In this document: piece after piece, positions 23,841-37,000 of the stretch
How the letters are laid out: each line of letters opens with the position of its first letter
Numbering within the stretch: position 1 is the first letter of the stretch
The notes under the pieces: model-generated
Seen by the model: only the letters and a program-made list of their open reading frames with translations
What the model was told of the DNA's origin: nothing
Databases searched by the model: none
Assembly (NCBI GenBank): GCA_028554755.1
Contig: JAPTOF010000019.1
Coordinates: forward strand, 2,242,001-2,306,000
Direction of reading: 5' to 3'
Source of the DNA: Cordia subcordata
Lineage: Eukaryota; Streptophyta; Magnoliopsida; Boraginales; Cordiaceae
Length of the DNA stretch: 64,000 nucleotides
Position numbers and translations under genes: made by a program

Positions 23841-25498
23841 TCATAAACTTTGGACAAGCTCTTTAATATTCTTCGGAATGCAAACAGAAGTATCATTAAA
23901 ACAACGCGTTGCAATTGTCCTATACAAACTTTCTGTGAGATGGTAACCATCCCAAAAGTAGTGTTTATCTGCGTCCAGGCACGGCCAAAGGTTTGGAACA
24001 CATCCTGAAGTCCCATTTGCCCATGTAATACAACAAGGGTTGCTCGAATCTGTTATGCCTAAACAATTGGAAACGAAAAATAAAAATAAAAATAAGGAAA
24101 GAAAAAGAAATCGGCGAATTTCATATGGACAAATAGCAAACATATATGTAGCTAGATTGCATTTAAAACTTCAGAAATTACCATAATTTGTAGGATTTAT
24201 GACTGCATTATAACCAAGCCAGTGAGCGTGGCCAAGAACAAATGTCGAGTTCTTTAAGGTAGAGGTTAGATTATTAAGCATTCTACTCAGCTGGTTGTTG
24301 AACAGTACTGCCAGCTGATTTGCCTGATTAACACATTTTCCCTCGTGTTTCACTTGTTTTGCAATCGATGGAATACATCCAATCGGTCCAATTTCGAACA
24401 CTACTATTTTTCTTGCTCCTAAATCATACAATCTCTGCCAAAAAAAAAAAAAATCAAATGTATGTAACTAAATTTCGCTCGTAACATTATGATATTACGA
24501 GAAATCTTTACTCGTGATGAATCAGTCTTATATATTGTACCTGAAGTTGTTGGGAGAGCTTGGCGGTGAGCAGTTCAGCGAAAGATTGAGGAGAGAAACG
24601 TGTGCTTGAGTCGTAGATACGGGGCTGAAGGTAATTGTTTATATAATCATTACTGCCTGTAGATATCATGAATATTGACTTGGATAAATATTTAGAGAGC
24701 TCTTGAAAGCTCTCAAGCTGCCTAGGCAATTCATCTTCAACTGTTCGTTGAAATAGGTTAATTTGCTCAGCTAAATGCAAGCATTCACCCTGCAAAATCA
24801 ACAACATGTTGAGGTGCCTTATAGCTAGTTTCATCAAAAGCTAGCCATGTGCTTACAAAACGGAAAAATACCGTTGCACATCAAGAAAAGTTCAATTTAT
24901 AATTTGACGAATTACTAATTGATATGACAAGATATATTCGAGGTTTCACCAATTATAATATATGAATTGTTTAGATATCTTACTATATAGTTTCCGGATT
25001 CTGGGAGAATGCCACATGAGGCTGATGCATAATTCAACCCTGTCAAAATTTCTCGTCCTCCTCGACTCAGGTACGGCGGGGAGTATGGTAATCCGAGAAA
25101 TTCGGCTGCATTGCGAAACACATATATAAGGATTACTACATATGTTAAGAGTACTTAATGATAAGGACATGATAAAGCATACTGGATTTTATTTTAAGAC
25201 GAATCAGTGTTAATTGAAGTAGTTGGAGATATTAAACTGAAAATACACTAATTTTACCTATAAAATCTACGACGATTCTTCCATTAGTGAACCTTCCGGT
25301 AGCTCCTTTAGCAAAACTCGAACCGTAGGGGAAGAAATTTGCCTTGGCTAGAGTTGGCAATAGATTGTTGTTGCCGCTATCGAATAATGAATCTCCAAAT
25401 ACATACAATGCTGGAGCAAGAGCAGGATCTGAATTCACAATTTGTATCCATATGCAGAAATTCATTAAGATCAGTAGAATAATAAGTTTATTCATCAT
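23841..25498 (-). CDS. Secreted GDSL esterase/lipase (GLIP7-like)
   Basis: SGNH-type esterase, probably secreted to the cell wall. Exons are 25498-25258, 25105-24984, 24789-24541, 24434-24182 and 24058-23841, 1083 bp or 360 residues, the usual plant size with the usual five exons. Residues 1-23 form a signal peptide. Block I is [12 protein letters not shown] with nucleophile Ser37. Block III is [11 protein letters not shown], and block V is FWDGYHLTE with catalytic Asp325 and His328. Most relatives have HPTE where this one has HLTE, a mild change next to the catalytic His. Several Asn-X-Ser/Thr sites fit glycosylation. Position between RPOTmp and CRLK recalls Arabidopsis GLIP7 (At5g15720, from memory). 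The substrate is unknown. An in-frame second Met (codon 2) is an equally possible start. Confidence 0.93.
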
Positions 25499-25615
25499 GG
25501 TTCCACTCAGTTGCCTTAAAAGAAGAAAATGAAAAAAAGAAGAAACCCGTTGGCGATTCGAACAACTTGTCTAGAGGAGGGTATGGGTGGTGAAAGGTAT
25601 GACATTAAAAATGTG

Positions 25616-25625
25616 TATATATCTA
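25616..25625 (-). promoter_or_regulatory. Possible TATA box of the GDSL gene
   Basis: The minus strand reads GATATATACAC about 120 bp before the ATG at 25498, a reasonable TATA spacing for a 5' UTR near 90 bases. Weak evidence; the region is AT-rich. Confidence 0.3.
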
Positions 25626-27573
25626 ACGTAACGTGACGTGAAATACGAATACTTAAAGTCATATTCCATTACAAATCTAGCAGATTTTTGTTTCTCTTTT
25701 CCCATTTTTGCTGAAAAAGCAGATATAGTCATCCTAACACTTGTAACTTCTTGTTGTGTTGCAAATTATTATTGTCCTACCACTTAACTTTTTCATTGTT
25801 CCTATCCAAACCTTGTTCCTCATGCAAAAATTTCGTGTACTCTGGATTGAGTACATTGAATTGAATGCAAGTGTTACGTCAAGCAAATTGACAAACCATG
25901 GTAGACTTTTAGTTTCTAGTCGATTTAGGTTAAAATGGAAGCAATTCTTTTTTATTTTTGAATTATATATACTAGCTTGTATCCCACCTTGTATCGATTA
26001 TAACAAGAGACTGATAAATATATATACCCTCTTCTTTTCCCTCTTTTTTCTGTCAATGGGTCTGAAAATTGGTGCTTGCTTGTCGTTCTCTGTTGATACT
26101 ATTGGCAAATGGGTTTCGATGTGTTGATAAAAGGGACATGAATCCATAATCATGCTCGTGGTAAGAGGATTGCGAATTTTGGCATCGCTATATATACATA
26201 AACAAACTATTTTTAATAAAGTGATTTCTATTTAAGTGAAAGTTTATTTTAGTTTTAATACAAAAAGATCTTGTTCTATAGTTTTCACTTAGACGTGAAA
26301 AATAAAAATAAATTATTATGACAATACAAATTATGGGTTCCTAACTACTGTATAATAAAAAGATATACACTTCAATGCATAAACTATATCATCAATCTAT
26401 GAGCTAAACCCAAACAGTTAAGAAATGCATAATTAGCATTAATCTTTTCGTGCTTATTATTATGGTTATGGTTATGGTTATCTTCCGCTACAACCATTTG
26501 TAGAGGGTAGGCATCTAATCCGTTTATCTATCTTCTTGTCCTCTATTTAAAATCTTATTCTTTTTGCCGCTTAAGGCCTTACCTAGGTTGTAAATTTTTT
26601 ATCATATGTGTGCTTCTCTTTGTAGGTACTTGCTAAAATGAATTTGGAGCAAGAATTTTCTTTTTCCACTAATTATTTAATTAACATATTAAAAAATAAT
26701 CATACATAACGATTAAAGATCATGCGATTAAAGGATTTCGTTGGATGTATTATATTGAAGAACATCAATCATCGATCACTCACACTATCACACATTCGAA
26801 CTGTAAAATATAGTTGCCTAATCAGTTAATTTTAGTGGTCTTATATCGAACTAGATGAATCGAAAATGGGTTTGAATTTATATTTATTAGAAAGAAAGTG
26901 AAGATACAATATAATTATATATTTATTAGAAAGAAGATTATAAAATAGAATTGGTCATATACATGGGATAAAGAGAGCAGAGACGCAAGAGATCAGACAA
27001 AATCAACGAAACTATTATTGAGCACTAAGACCTAAATGAAGGTTCGCAACATCGATATTTGGTAATTGACTTTGGTGGATTTAGTAACACTTGCTTATTC
27101 TAGTCACCTAACGCAGTCACTAACATAATACAGCATGAGGGAAATGGCATCTCGAGATATTCTATGCAAAGCATAACTTGTAACTCAACAAATCGGCCCA
27201 TGAAATGTACGAATAATTGTGTAATTGGCTACAATTTGGTTTCTGGTTACCTCTAACTCCACACAAATTGACCAAATACGTAGAATGCCTAAATTTGAAT
27301 TTGTTTGCATTAATTTTTTTCCCGAATGAAAAAAATAATGATTGTTCAAAAAAAAAAAAACTTTTCATGACAAGAAAATCACTCTTGATTATGGGTTCTT
27401 TTCGTACATAAAATATAGATAAGTCAAGGTGTAGGTCATGGCCATTTCAAGACATAATTCTGATATATTTTCGTTCAATTATATCAATGAAATCATATAT
27501 ATATATATATATATATATTTATATGTATGTATGAATCATAAGGCGGAGGTGTCCAAATCCAAAGGTAAACTAA
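25626..27573. other. Shared upstream region of the divergent GDSL and CRLK genes
   Basis: AT-rich spacer between two divergently transcribed genes. It contains a (TATGGT)n run near 26459-26481 and an (AT)n tract near 27497-27519. A 123-codon plus-strand frame at 25756-26127 is hydrophobic and AT-driven, and I do not support it as a gene. Confidence 0.5.
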
Positions 27574-27797
27574 GGGCCTGTTTGGATTGATTTTTTTTAA
27601 AAATAAAAATTCTTTTTTAATAGCTTTTAAAAATAAATTTGTTTAAGAAATTAAAATTTTTGACTCCTAAAAAAATTATATTTGAATTTTTTTAAATTTT
27701 AACTTTTTGAAAATCCAAATTAAATAATTATTACAAATTTAATATAATATTTTTTTAAAAAATATTTTTTCCTAAAAAAATCAATCCAAACATACCC
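27574..27797. mobile_element. Tourist-like MITE, 224 bp, in the CRLK upstream region
   Basis: The left end GGGCCTGTTTGGATTGATTT and the right end AAATCAATCCAAACATACCC are inverted repeats of about 24 bp with two mismatches. TAA flanks both sides (27571-27573 and 27798-27800). The interior is almost pure A/T with inverted symmetry. It lies about 300 bp before the likely start of the CRLK 5' UTR. Confidence 0.8.
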
Positions 27798-28119
27798 TAA
27801 TTCTTCACTGCTCGTCACTTGCAAATGTCTCACCAAACCCAACTTGCTCTCGTACCCTTACTCTCTTTTCTTTTTCTTATTTTTTTGGGTTTTTTGCTAA
27901 AATATATATGTCTATATATATATATATATATATTTTATCGACCCCACCAAATGTTCCAACATTCCCACTAGAAAAAACCACTAGACGTCCGTCCTTGACT
28001 GTTTCCTGGTTCAATCGATCAACAAAACATGAAAACCCAAAACTACCCTCTTCAAAACTCTGCCACTTTCTTTCACTACGTTATGACTTCATCAAGTCGC
28101 TGGTTTCTTAGCTGATCGG

Positions 28120-28989
28120 GTAAGTTATTCTTGAGTCTTCAGCAAGATTGACTAATCTTTGCTATCGTTGACTTGTTTGTGGGCTGTGTTTCTTTCTTGA
28201 TATCATGATATGTGCCCTTTTTCTATTGTTTGCTTTTGTATCTTTTGTTGTTTCTTTATAAATTGCCAATACCCTTTTGTAGTTTTTGGTTTATTTTGCT
28301 GAATTAAACAAGAATTTGCTTGTTAATGTGTTATGAACGTGCTGAAAATCTTGAATTAGTTAGTTTTAGGTGGTAGGAATTTGTGCTGAAAATTTATATC
28401 GTGATGCAGGAAAAGTGGAAAATGTCAAGGGAAGGAATTTAATATAATTGAGAGGAAAAGAAAAAAAAAAATGGAAGAAGTATTTCCATTGAAGGACACT
28501 TTCGATATAAGTTGCTGTTTTGTGGTAAGTTCTTTTTATAGTAGAGGAAATGAGCAATATTTTAGCTGAGTATAATTTGAGGTTAAGCATGCACTTGACG
28601 AGTGGATTTGCTCACGTGGATACTTCATAGTTGAGTATGATTAAAATTAACTATTTAAGGAGGTTGAATTTTTGTCCTGGAAGATGAATTTACTTTGATG
28701 CGTTTGCACTGAACTGTTAATAATTTCAGTCTTTTCCTGAAATAATGTTACTGCTGAGGCTTGTACAACCTCATCTTTCATTTTTTTCCTCAACAAGATG
28801 CCATAAAAAGTGCAAAAAAAATTATGCTGTAGCATCAAGACAAAAATGTTACATCTGATGTGAATTTATGGATTGGCTTCCTTATTATTAAGTTCTTTAA
28901 TATAGATTCTACATCTTCATACTCGAAGATAATTTCCTGTTTATTACATTTTTGTAGTGACTAAATTTTCATTTACTGCATAATTACAG
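28120..28989 (+). other. Likely 5' UTR intron of the CRLK gene
   Basis: A strong donor (GATCGG|gtaagttatt) at 28120 follows a pyrimidine-rich, ATG-poor stretch, and an acceptor (aattacag) ends at 28989, 62 bases before the start ATG at 29052. The enclosed 870 bp is T-rich with no coding signal. This fits a leader intron. RNA evidence is needed. Confidence 0.5.
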
Positions 28990-29051
28990 TGATCCTCCTG
29001 CTGGTTCCTGCAAGATGTTCTCATTGTTGTTTTCTGGAGAAATTCCAAATA

Positions 29052-32000
29052 ATGGTTGACAAAGCTAATTTAATTATTATTGGCATCTCTTCTGGGGTGG
29101 CTTTTTGCATTCTCATAGCATCTCTTGTATTTTTTGGCGTTCGGTGGTGCAAACGACATGCTCATCCTAAAGGCCACACAAATGACAGCCAGCTGGCAAC
29201 CCTTCCAATTCGCACAAATGGCTTAGACACAAGCATTGACTCCAGTGCCTCTATTTCAAGTTTCAAAAATATTCAGCACTCATGGTGGAGTCGCAATAGT
29301 AAAGATCAACTTGTTTCAGCATCTACCATTCCTAGACACTCATACAAGTATGTTAAATCTAACTCTGAACTGAGTTTTCAATTTGAATGGGCAGTTCCTT
29401 CTTTTTCATACTGTCATTTTTGGTAAACCATGGCATACTTTTGCTAAGCAATTTTCTAGTTTATTGAGTTCCTTGCTAACTCCGGAGCTCTATAAGGTCC
29501 AAATATGTGGTGAAGTGAATGTGTTACCATTTCTTTTGATCATTTCAACAGGCCAAACTTCTAATTTCATTGTCATGTCCATATTAGACTTTAAAAGCAA
29601 ATCCACACAAAAAGACTTCAACTTAGCTTGGCTGCTTACGTAGATTTAAGAAATGGGAATACTTAAGTCCGTTTCAAGCTTCAGAAGAGTTTATGTTAAT
29701 CACCAAATAATTATGGCCCTCTAAGAATTATCATCTAGTTTATAGAAATTTTTGGCAAAGATTGCGTCTTATATGGATGCATAAAACAGTGGCTTACTGG
29801 TCCTGTGTATGTCTTCAGGGTCATTCAGAAAGCTACAAAAAACTTCACAACAATTCTGGGACAGGGATCTTTTGGTCCAGTATATAAAGCTGTGATGCCA
29901 ACTGGTTTGGTGGTTGCTGTGAAGGTTCTTGCTTCTAATTCCAAACAAGGAGAGAAAGAGTTTCACACAGAGGTACTCACAGACGGACAGACCACAGTCA
30001 TTCAAACTTGGGTGTAGGAATAAAAGTTATCCATTGCGATTCTAGTTTTTTCGAAGAGAGAACTTTTATCTTGTCATATCCATGAATTGATAATGGCTTT
30101 CAATTTGAATTACTGTAAGGAGCTTGTGGTGACTGTATACAATTTCATCCTCTTAAAACCGCTTTAATAAAGTACATGAATTAACTTTTACTCTTAATGT
30201 TTATTGGTGTATGCCAAAGTGGTTGCTTGGTTTTATGTTCTTTGAACTCTTAAAGTTTAGATATCATAATTGAACTCTACAAATCTCTAGAGAGTGGCTT
30301 CTAGGATGCATGACTTGGTTGAGAGGGTTAATGTACTTGTGGGATATGTATGCTCTGAAGAAGTTTGGGAACTTCATTTCCCAGAATAAAGATGAAAATT
30401 CTTCAATGTATTTATATTAAAATATTACTTCAATATAGAAAATGTTTTCTGATAATGCGTCATAGTTTGTGATGGGAAGATGCAACAATAATAATTCATT
30501 AGATGTTTTGCAGGCAAAGGTATCTATTTAGTGCAGCTTTCAGATTATCTGAATTCACATTTTCAGTGTAGTTGATGTTGATGACTTAAATAAAGCTAAA
30601 GCTTCTAAAAATATTTGAACACAATTTATATGGTCTTTGGCAGGTGTCTCTGCTGGGCAGGCGCCATCACCGAAATTTGGTGAATTTGGTTGGATATTGC
30701 GTAGATAAAGGGCATCACATGTTAATTTATGAGTTCATGAGTAATGGGAGCTTGGCCAACCTTTTATACAGTAAGTTGAAGTTCAGTTCCTGGATCCATA
30801 AATGCTGTTTTTTCTAAGTATGATGATTATATTTAATTCTTAGCATTCTGGTTATATGACTGGGCCAGCTCCCTATTTGTAAACCATGTATGCAGGCTTA
30901 TGCACTTCTCCTCTTTTTCAATTGAGTCACATTAGGTTCTGAAGCATGTAGGAGCCGTACAAACATACATGAATTTGCAGATACTTTTAGTGTTGCTCTA
31001 CTGCTTCCGTAGAATAAGTTAATCCTTTGCTTCAGTCTTACATTCATAGCGATTATGATAGAGGAGGACCTTCATTTTATCTCCTTCCACATCCTTGTTC
31101 ATTTCCAGCCTTCAATGCCTTAAGGAAAAGTGAAGAGAAGTAAGTTGGAAAACAGGATCAATCTTTCTTTTTTTAAATTTCATTCACTAATTGAAATAAA
31201 TTTTTATTTCATTTGTTCTCATCTCTTTCTGTCTCCGCTTCCCTTCTGTACTTGTTACTGTTTTCTGTGAAATGGGTATACCGTATACATGATTGTTATC
31301 AAATAGCTGGACTTCAGTACTCACTCGCTACTCTTTATTCTTAGGTGGTGCTGTACATATGATGAAGTAAATCATAAAATATGGGAGCAAAGAAACTAAA
31401 GCAAGAACTGATATGAAGATATCTTAATGGCCTCATTTTGCCACCGGACAAGTAATCTGCATTTTAGTTGACCAAGTAGCTTACATTAAAGCCATTTACC
31501 GAAATCTTTCTCATCCCCTCCAGATTTAGTTTGACCTTATGGGCCCTCCTGGCGCCTTTGAATGACTTTCTCTTCGTAGGTACATATATTTGCTGGTGTC
31601 GATCTATTGATAACTTGAAACCAGCTTTTGGAATGAGCAGATTACTTATTTCGCTGGAATTCTGATATCTTGCCTAGTAATTTATATTTCATGATTCTTT
31701 CATTCCTTTTGGTAATGAAGTTGATAAAAGAGTTTTGTATATGCTTGCTTCAGGTGAAGAGGAGCTAGCTCTGAGTTGGGAAGAAAGACTGCAAATTGCT
31801 CTTGACATTTCACATGGTATTGAATATCTTCATGATGGGGTAGGTTTGTCATATACTCTCTAATCAGGGTAAAAGCGGTTGATAATCTAATCTTGTGCTA
31901 TTGCTTATAACAGGCCGTTCCACCAGTTATACACCGGGATTTGAAGTCTGCTAATATATTACTAGATCAGGATATGAGAGCCAAGGTACATCATTATGTG

Positions 32001-32838
32001 AAAACTTCCTAGGTGATCATAGTCACAACTTCATGCATCTTACCAGAATGATATATAATGACATAAATTTGAGAAAAAGGTATTATTGCATTCCTATGTT
32101 TTGGTATAAAGTTGTTGCTTGTGGTGCTCATCGTATATAATTGCATTGTCATGTTTCTGCATGTAGGTCAGTAAGCTTCAGCTATGTGTTTCGATTTTGA
32201 TTCCCGCTCGCTTCGTATGTCTGCTAGGTTGCTGATTTTGGGCTGTCTAAGGAGGAGGTCTTCGATGGCCGCAATTCAGGATTAAAAGGTACATATGGCT
32301 ACATAGATCCTGTTTACATAGCCACCAATGAGTACACAATGAAGAGCGACATCTATAGCTTTGGAATTATCCTCTTTGAACTCATCACGGCCATCCATCC
32401 GCAACAAAACCTAATGGAGTATGTCAATCTTGTAAGTCATTTGACCCACCGCTGAATTTCATAGTTATGTTTTCTATTTTGTTTAAAGGCTTTGCCCTCG
32501 AGTGATGACTGTTTCTTCTTTTTTAACTTTAAAAGGCAGCTATGAGTCCAGATGGTGTCGACGAAATACTCGACAATCGACTTGTCGGGACATGTAACCC
32601 CGACGAAGTAAGAAGCCTTGCTGCTATTGCTCACAGGTGCTTGCGTAAAATTCCCAGAAAGCGGCCTTCAATTGCAGACGTTTCTCAGGCAATATCGAGG
32701 TTAAAACAGAAACGTCTTCTGAAAGAAGATACCATGTCTTTTGCTGGGAGTGATATCTCAAGAACGGTGAGCCAGATTAATAAGCAACATGTGGAATTGA
32801 AGGATATGTCCAACATGCACGAGAGGACAATTGTATGA
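29052..32838 (+). CDS. Calcium/calmodulin-regulated receptor-like kinase (CRLK2-like)
   Basis: Membrane-anchored Ser/Thr kinase. Coding exons are 29052-29347, 29819-29972, 30644-30770, 31754-31839, 31914-31985, 32228-32431 and 32536-32838, 1242 bp or 413 residues. A single membrane segment spans about residues 7-30, with almost nothing outside, so it is not a ligand-binding ectodomain receptor. Kinase hallmarks are all present: glycine loop LGQGSFGPVYKA (112-123), Lys134 in VAVKVL, HRD at 228-230, DFG at 248-250 and activation-segment end GTYGYIDPVY. The kinase should therefore be active. CRLK1 of Arabidopsis binds calmodulin and acts in the cold-response MAPK pathway through MEKK1; the same role here is inferred from similarity. 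The ATG at 29052 (MVDKAN) is chosen because it directly precedes the membrane segment; an upstream in-frame ATG at 28989 falls at the predicted acceptor. Confidence 0.93.
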
Positions 32839-32991
32839 CGCGCTCACTCTCTCCATTTTGTTTGTTGCGTTCCTCAATTCGTCCTTGAGTTACACAACTT
32901 GTAGAATTTTGGCAAACTGATTAGTATATATACTTCTTGAATAGATTGGATATTTTGGCACTCTGAAGAGATGCACATCCGTTCTGCCGAA

Positions 32992-33022
<31 letters not shown>

Positions 33023-34044
33023 TTCTATATTATTATTTTTCTGATGAGAAAAGACGCCGAGCCAACCACCACCCAATAATTCTCCCGAGTACGGTCACAC
33101 CGTTCTCGTCCTTCTCCAATAAAGTGATCATTTGTCTAGGAATCTCGTCAAGCACGGACTACTAAATGTCTAACCGATGAGCGGTTGACATAAAATATTT
33201 GATCTTTGAAATTAGTTTACCAGCTTAATCAAGGGAATAGAGATGGGATGTACTCTTTCCATCTTTTGACTTGGGGGGGGGGGGGGGTTGCATTTATATC
33301 ATGTTAGAATCCTATTACCTTATGTCTGTATGCAACTAATATTGCATTTCTTTCTTGAGAATAATTTTTTTACCATTGGACCGAGCATATAAGAATACGA
33401 ATACGAATTGAATTTTCTTCTATGGTTGAATTATGGTGTTTCGTTGTACCATAAATCTCAATCTTTTTGTTTTGGTAAAAACAAGATAAATCGTTCGCAA
33501 TAAATGATTACGTAATTATATATCTTATGTTGCCTTTTTCCTTCGCCATGTTTTTAATAAATGACACATATAAAATCTTAGCCTAACAAACTAGACTCCT
33601 TGCCATTTGGGTTTGTGAACATAATTGTGAGAATATATTTGTGAATGACCTTAAGCAAAGCTAATGTTTCTTTATTGTCGACTTAGAAAAATAAGATTAA
33701 AAAAACACCAATAGCATTCGCTGAAAATTTGACAGAGAACAGATGGGCCAAAGGTAAGCCCAAAATGACACCTCCGTGACCCAAGCTGTTTCTTTGAGCC
33801 CAATAATTTTGTTAATGAGCAGGCGCATGTTAGTACCTGGCAGAATACAAAATTGTAGTTTAGCTCTCCAGCGAAAGGGCGTTGCTAGGGCTCCAAATAG
33901 CTCTGTACACAAAAGAATTCTTATATATTTTCAGCACAGGCTTCTTCGGACACATTCTCTCTCTGCTCCGTACAATATGTACGTATAAAATATACATACA
34001 AATATTTGTATTTGTATGTATATGTCAGAAGAATTGGTTGAGAA
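32839..34044. other. Spacer between CRLK and the BIM gene
   Basis: This contains the CRLK 3' UTR, a (CT)n microsatellite near 32991-33016, a run of 15 G at 33273-33287, and the 5' leader of the bHLH gene with CTCTCTCTGCTCC near 33956. No separate gene is supported. Confidence 0.5.
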
Positions 34045-37000
34045 ATGGTGCGAACTGTGAAGAGCCACCGCAACGAAGACGACGAAGTAGAAGAGTATCA
34101 CGATTTTGCTTCAAGTGCTCCAGATGATTCCTCTAATAAAGGCATAAACCACACAAGCATATGTATACACATATACATGATGATGTGTATGTTCATGTAT
34201 ATGTATATGTATATATATACACACCTTTTCTTTATGAATTTATGAAATTTAATGGATTAATTGAATTGGCAGTGAAAGCAGAAGAGAGGAGTGGTGAGCA
34301 GAAGCTTCGCTCGAAGCATTCGGAGACAGAGCAACGTAGAAGGAGCAAAATTAACGAGAGGCAAGCAACCGTATTACTTCTATTAACGTTATAGCTGGTG
34401 TTATCGTTGTTGCTGACTTGCTGTTGCTGTTTCGTTGTTGTCGTCATTGTTGTTGTTGATGTTGTCGCTGTTGTTATTTTTGTTATCATTGTTGTAATGG
34501 TTATTGTTGTTATCATTGTTTTGATTTTTGTTATTGTTGTTGTTATCAATTATCTTCATTATTGTTATCATTATGTGTTGGACAATGTAAATTTGTGTAT
34601 GTTTTTTCATGGCTGTTTTGTGTTGGAGGATCGAAAACATAGCTAAGAGAAAAAGATTGGTTTTGTGATTATTTTTGTGGCACTTGAGAATATTGTTTTG
34701 ATAGGAATATAAGAATTTTTGCTTGTTCGTTGCTGAAGTCTGGTAAAATAGACATTTATTAATATATTCATGTCAAGGCAGGATTTTGTAATTTCCTTTC
34801 CCTTTTTGGAATTATTGCTGAGTCAATGAGTTTATAGGATTTGTCAAGACCCTAAAGTAGGGTAGTTGTGCTATGATGCAATTTTTTATGGAATTTGCTG
34901 ACAAGGTGGAACATTAAGAAATGAACTATGCACACTAATTGAGTACAAGATTTGTTTCTGAAGATGGTGAGGGACCACTATGAGTTAAAGTTTGGCTCAA
35001 TCAATGTGTATTTACAGTTTCCCCTTATAATCCTAAGGTCCAGCTGTAAATGTTGGACACCATTCACTCTTCTATTGATGTTTTTCTTGAATTATTTGTC
35101 CTGTATTTGTAATAATGCCATTGGATTGGCCAAAATGAATTTCAATTTGAAATTCTGTGTACAATAGACACTAGTCTTATACGCAGATTCAAAACAGAAG
35201 ATGCAGTACTTTCTTAAAGATCCACAATCCAATGTTCTTAACCTGAAAGTGTACCTATAATCAGTCAATGAGCTTTCCTTTTGATCCAGTGAAGTTGGAA
35301 GTTTAAATGCACCATAAGATAGATTTAACCGTGTCTAATCTTGCCATGTCATATGACCACTAGTTATTATTAGATTTTATATTTCAGCGAGTTCTGTTCA
35401 GGAAATTGATGCTGATACAACATGTTGAAATTGCTAATAAACTATCAAGATAACAGAAGTTTCAATGTAGACAAATAACGGATGAAGAATGTCGATAAAG
35501 ATAGTCCTAACTTCTGACTGGCACTGTCAGTTTCACCAGTATGTGATACTTTGGTTCTTGGAACAATTTCAAATGATAAGAGGATTCTTGTGAACCACAT
35601 ACTTGTGTGTGCACGCTTGTGTATAAGGATCATTTGAATTCTTTGAATGAGGCTTCAGAGAGTGGAGCAACCATTATGCAAGAGATCTCTGAAGAATGGA
35701 AGTAGCTGAGTAGGGTGAATTGTGGCAAAGAATATCTAGTCAGTTCTGACTGTTTAGAGAGAAGATGATGATGGAGAGTGCTTGAATATAAATCTATCAA
35801 GTTAATATTGGGGCCATTATGTCCAATAGAAACCTCGGACTACTTCTACCATAATGTATCAGTTAACCTTGACTTTGATTTTGTTTTTCAAGTAAGGTTC
35901 TGATGCGACTGGTGTTGTCAGAAAGGGGGAAAAATGTTTAGTTCTCATAGAAGCTGGAGATGCTTGTATATTTCATCGTTCTATTATGGTTATCCTTCCT
36001 ATGTGCTTCACTGTGGATGTTCTTATGATGGTTCTGGCATCTGTTATATTTCTTCTATATGAGATGCTTGCTCCAACAGCTACAATGAATTTTTCTTGTG
36101 ATTCTGAGCATTTCAGCAGGCATACAGTTTAAATACCAGAGTGGAAACAGTTCTCGCACCTTGTTGGTCAACACTTCTGTTAGACTTTGTTATGCTTGAA
36201 TCTGACTGCTACTTGACTCTTTACAGATTTCAAATCTTAAGAGATCTTATACCTGAGAATGATCAGAAGAGAGATAAGGCATCATTCTTGTTGGAGGTGT
36301 GTTAAGTCTTGACAGCTTATCTCTTAGTATCTCCCTCTCTTTTTATTATTCTCATTCTCAGAACAATAAATAAAGGAGTAAAATCTGAAAAACTGTTCGG
36401 CCAATGGACATGACTTAATAAGAACCAATGAATCCTGCAGGTAATACAGTATATCCATTTTTTACAAGAGAAGTTACAGATTTATGAGGGAGCTTACCAA
36501 GGTTGGAGTCCAGAGCTATCAAAATTGGTACCATGGGTAAAACCATATCTATGTTCTTGTGACTTCTCCTTATCATGTCAAATACGTTTTTCCTCTCTCT
36601 GTTTCTCAATTTTCCCTTTCTTTTGAAGGGATAATCTCTAACGTGGTAAGAGCATTTTAGATACTTGCATGTAGCAAGAGGCAGAGATTGAGACATTATT
36701 TTTGTAAACAAAGCAAATAAATATGCAGTAATCATCATGGCATTACTTCGTTTTTCTGATAGCAAATATGCCCCTCATGCCACATGCTGAGTTATGTCAT
36801 TCAAAGCCATATCATGAAGCATTTTGTATGGAACTCCTTTTCTAGAACATTAATTATGGAACTGAATGAATGGGATAGTTCAAAACTTGTGATATTAGTA
36901 CACATTTTTCCATTGGGATCACATTGCTGATTTGCCATTGTATTGTTAACAGAGAAGCAATTCTGGGGCAGTTGAAAGCTTTGTTGAGCAGTCTCCACTC

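Noticed and set aside
25756..26127. 123-codon hydrophobic plus-strand frame upstream of CRLK
   Set aside because: AT-driven composition, no signal peptide pattern or homology recognised, no splice context.
26459..26481. Telomere-like repeat (TATGGT)n
   Set aside because: The unit is six bases and not the plant telomere TTTAGGG, with only about four copies; a simple microsatellite.
34398..34640. Poly-Asn/Thr and poly-Val frames on both strands
   Set aside because: Translation of the (GTT)n microsatellite in the BIM intron.
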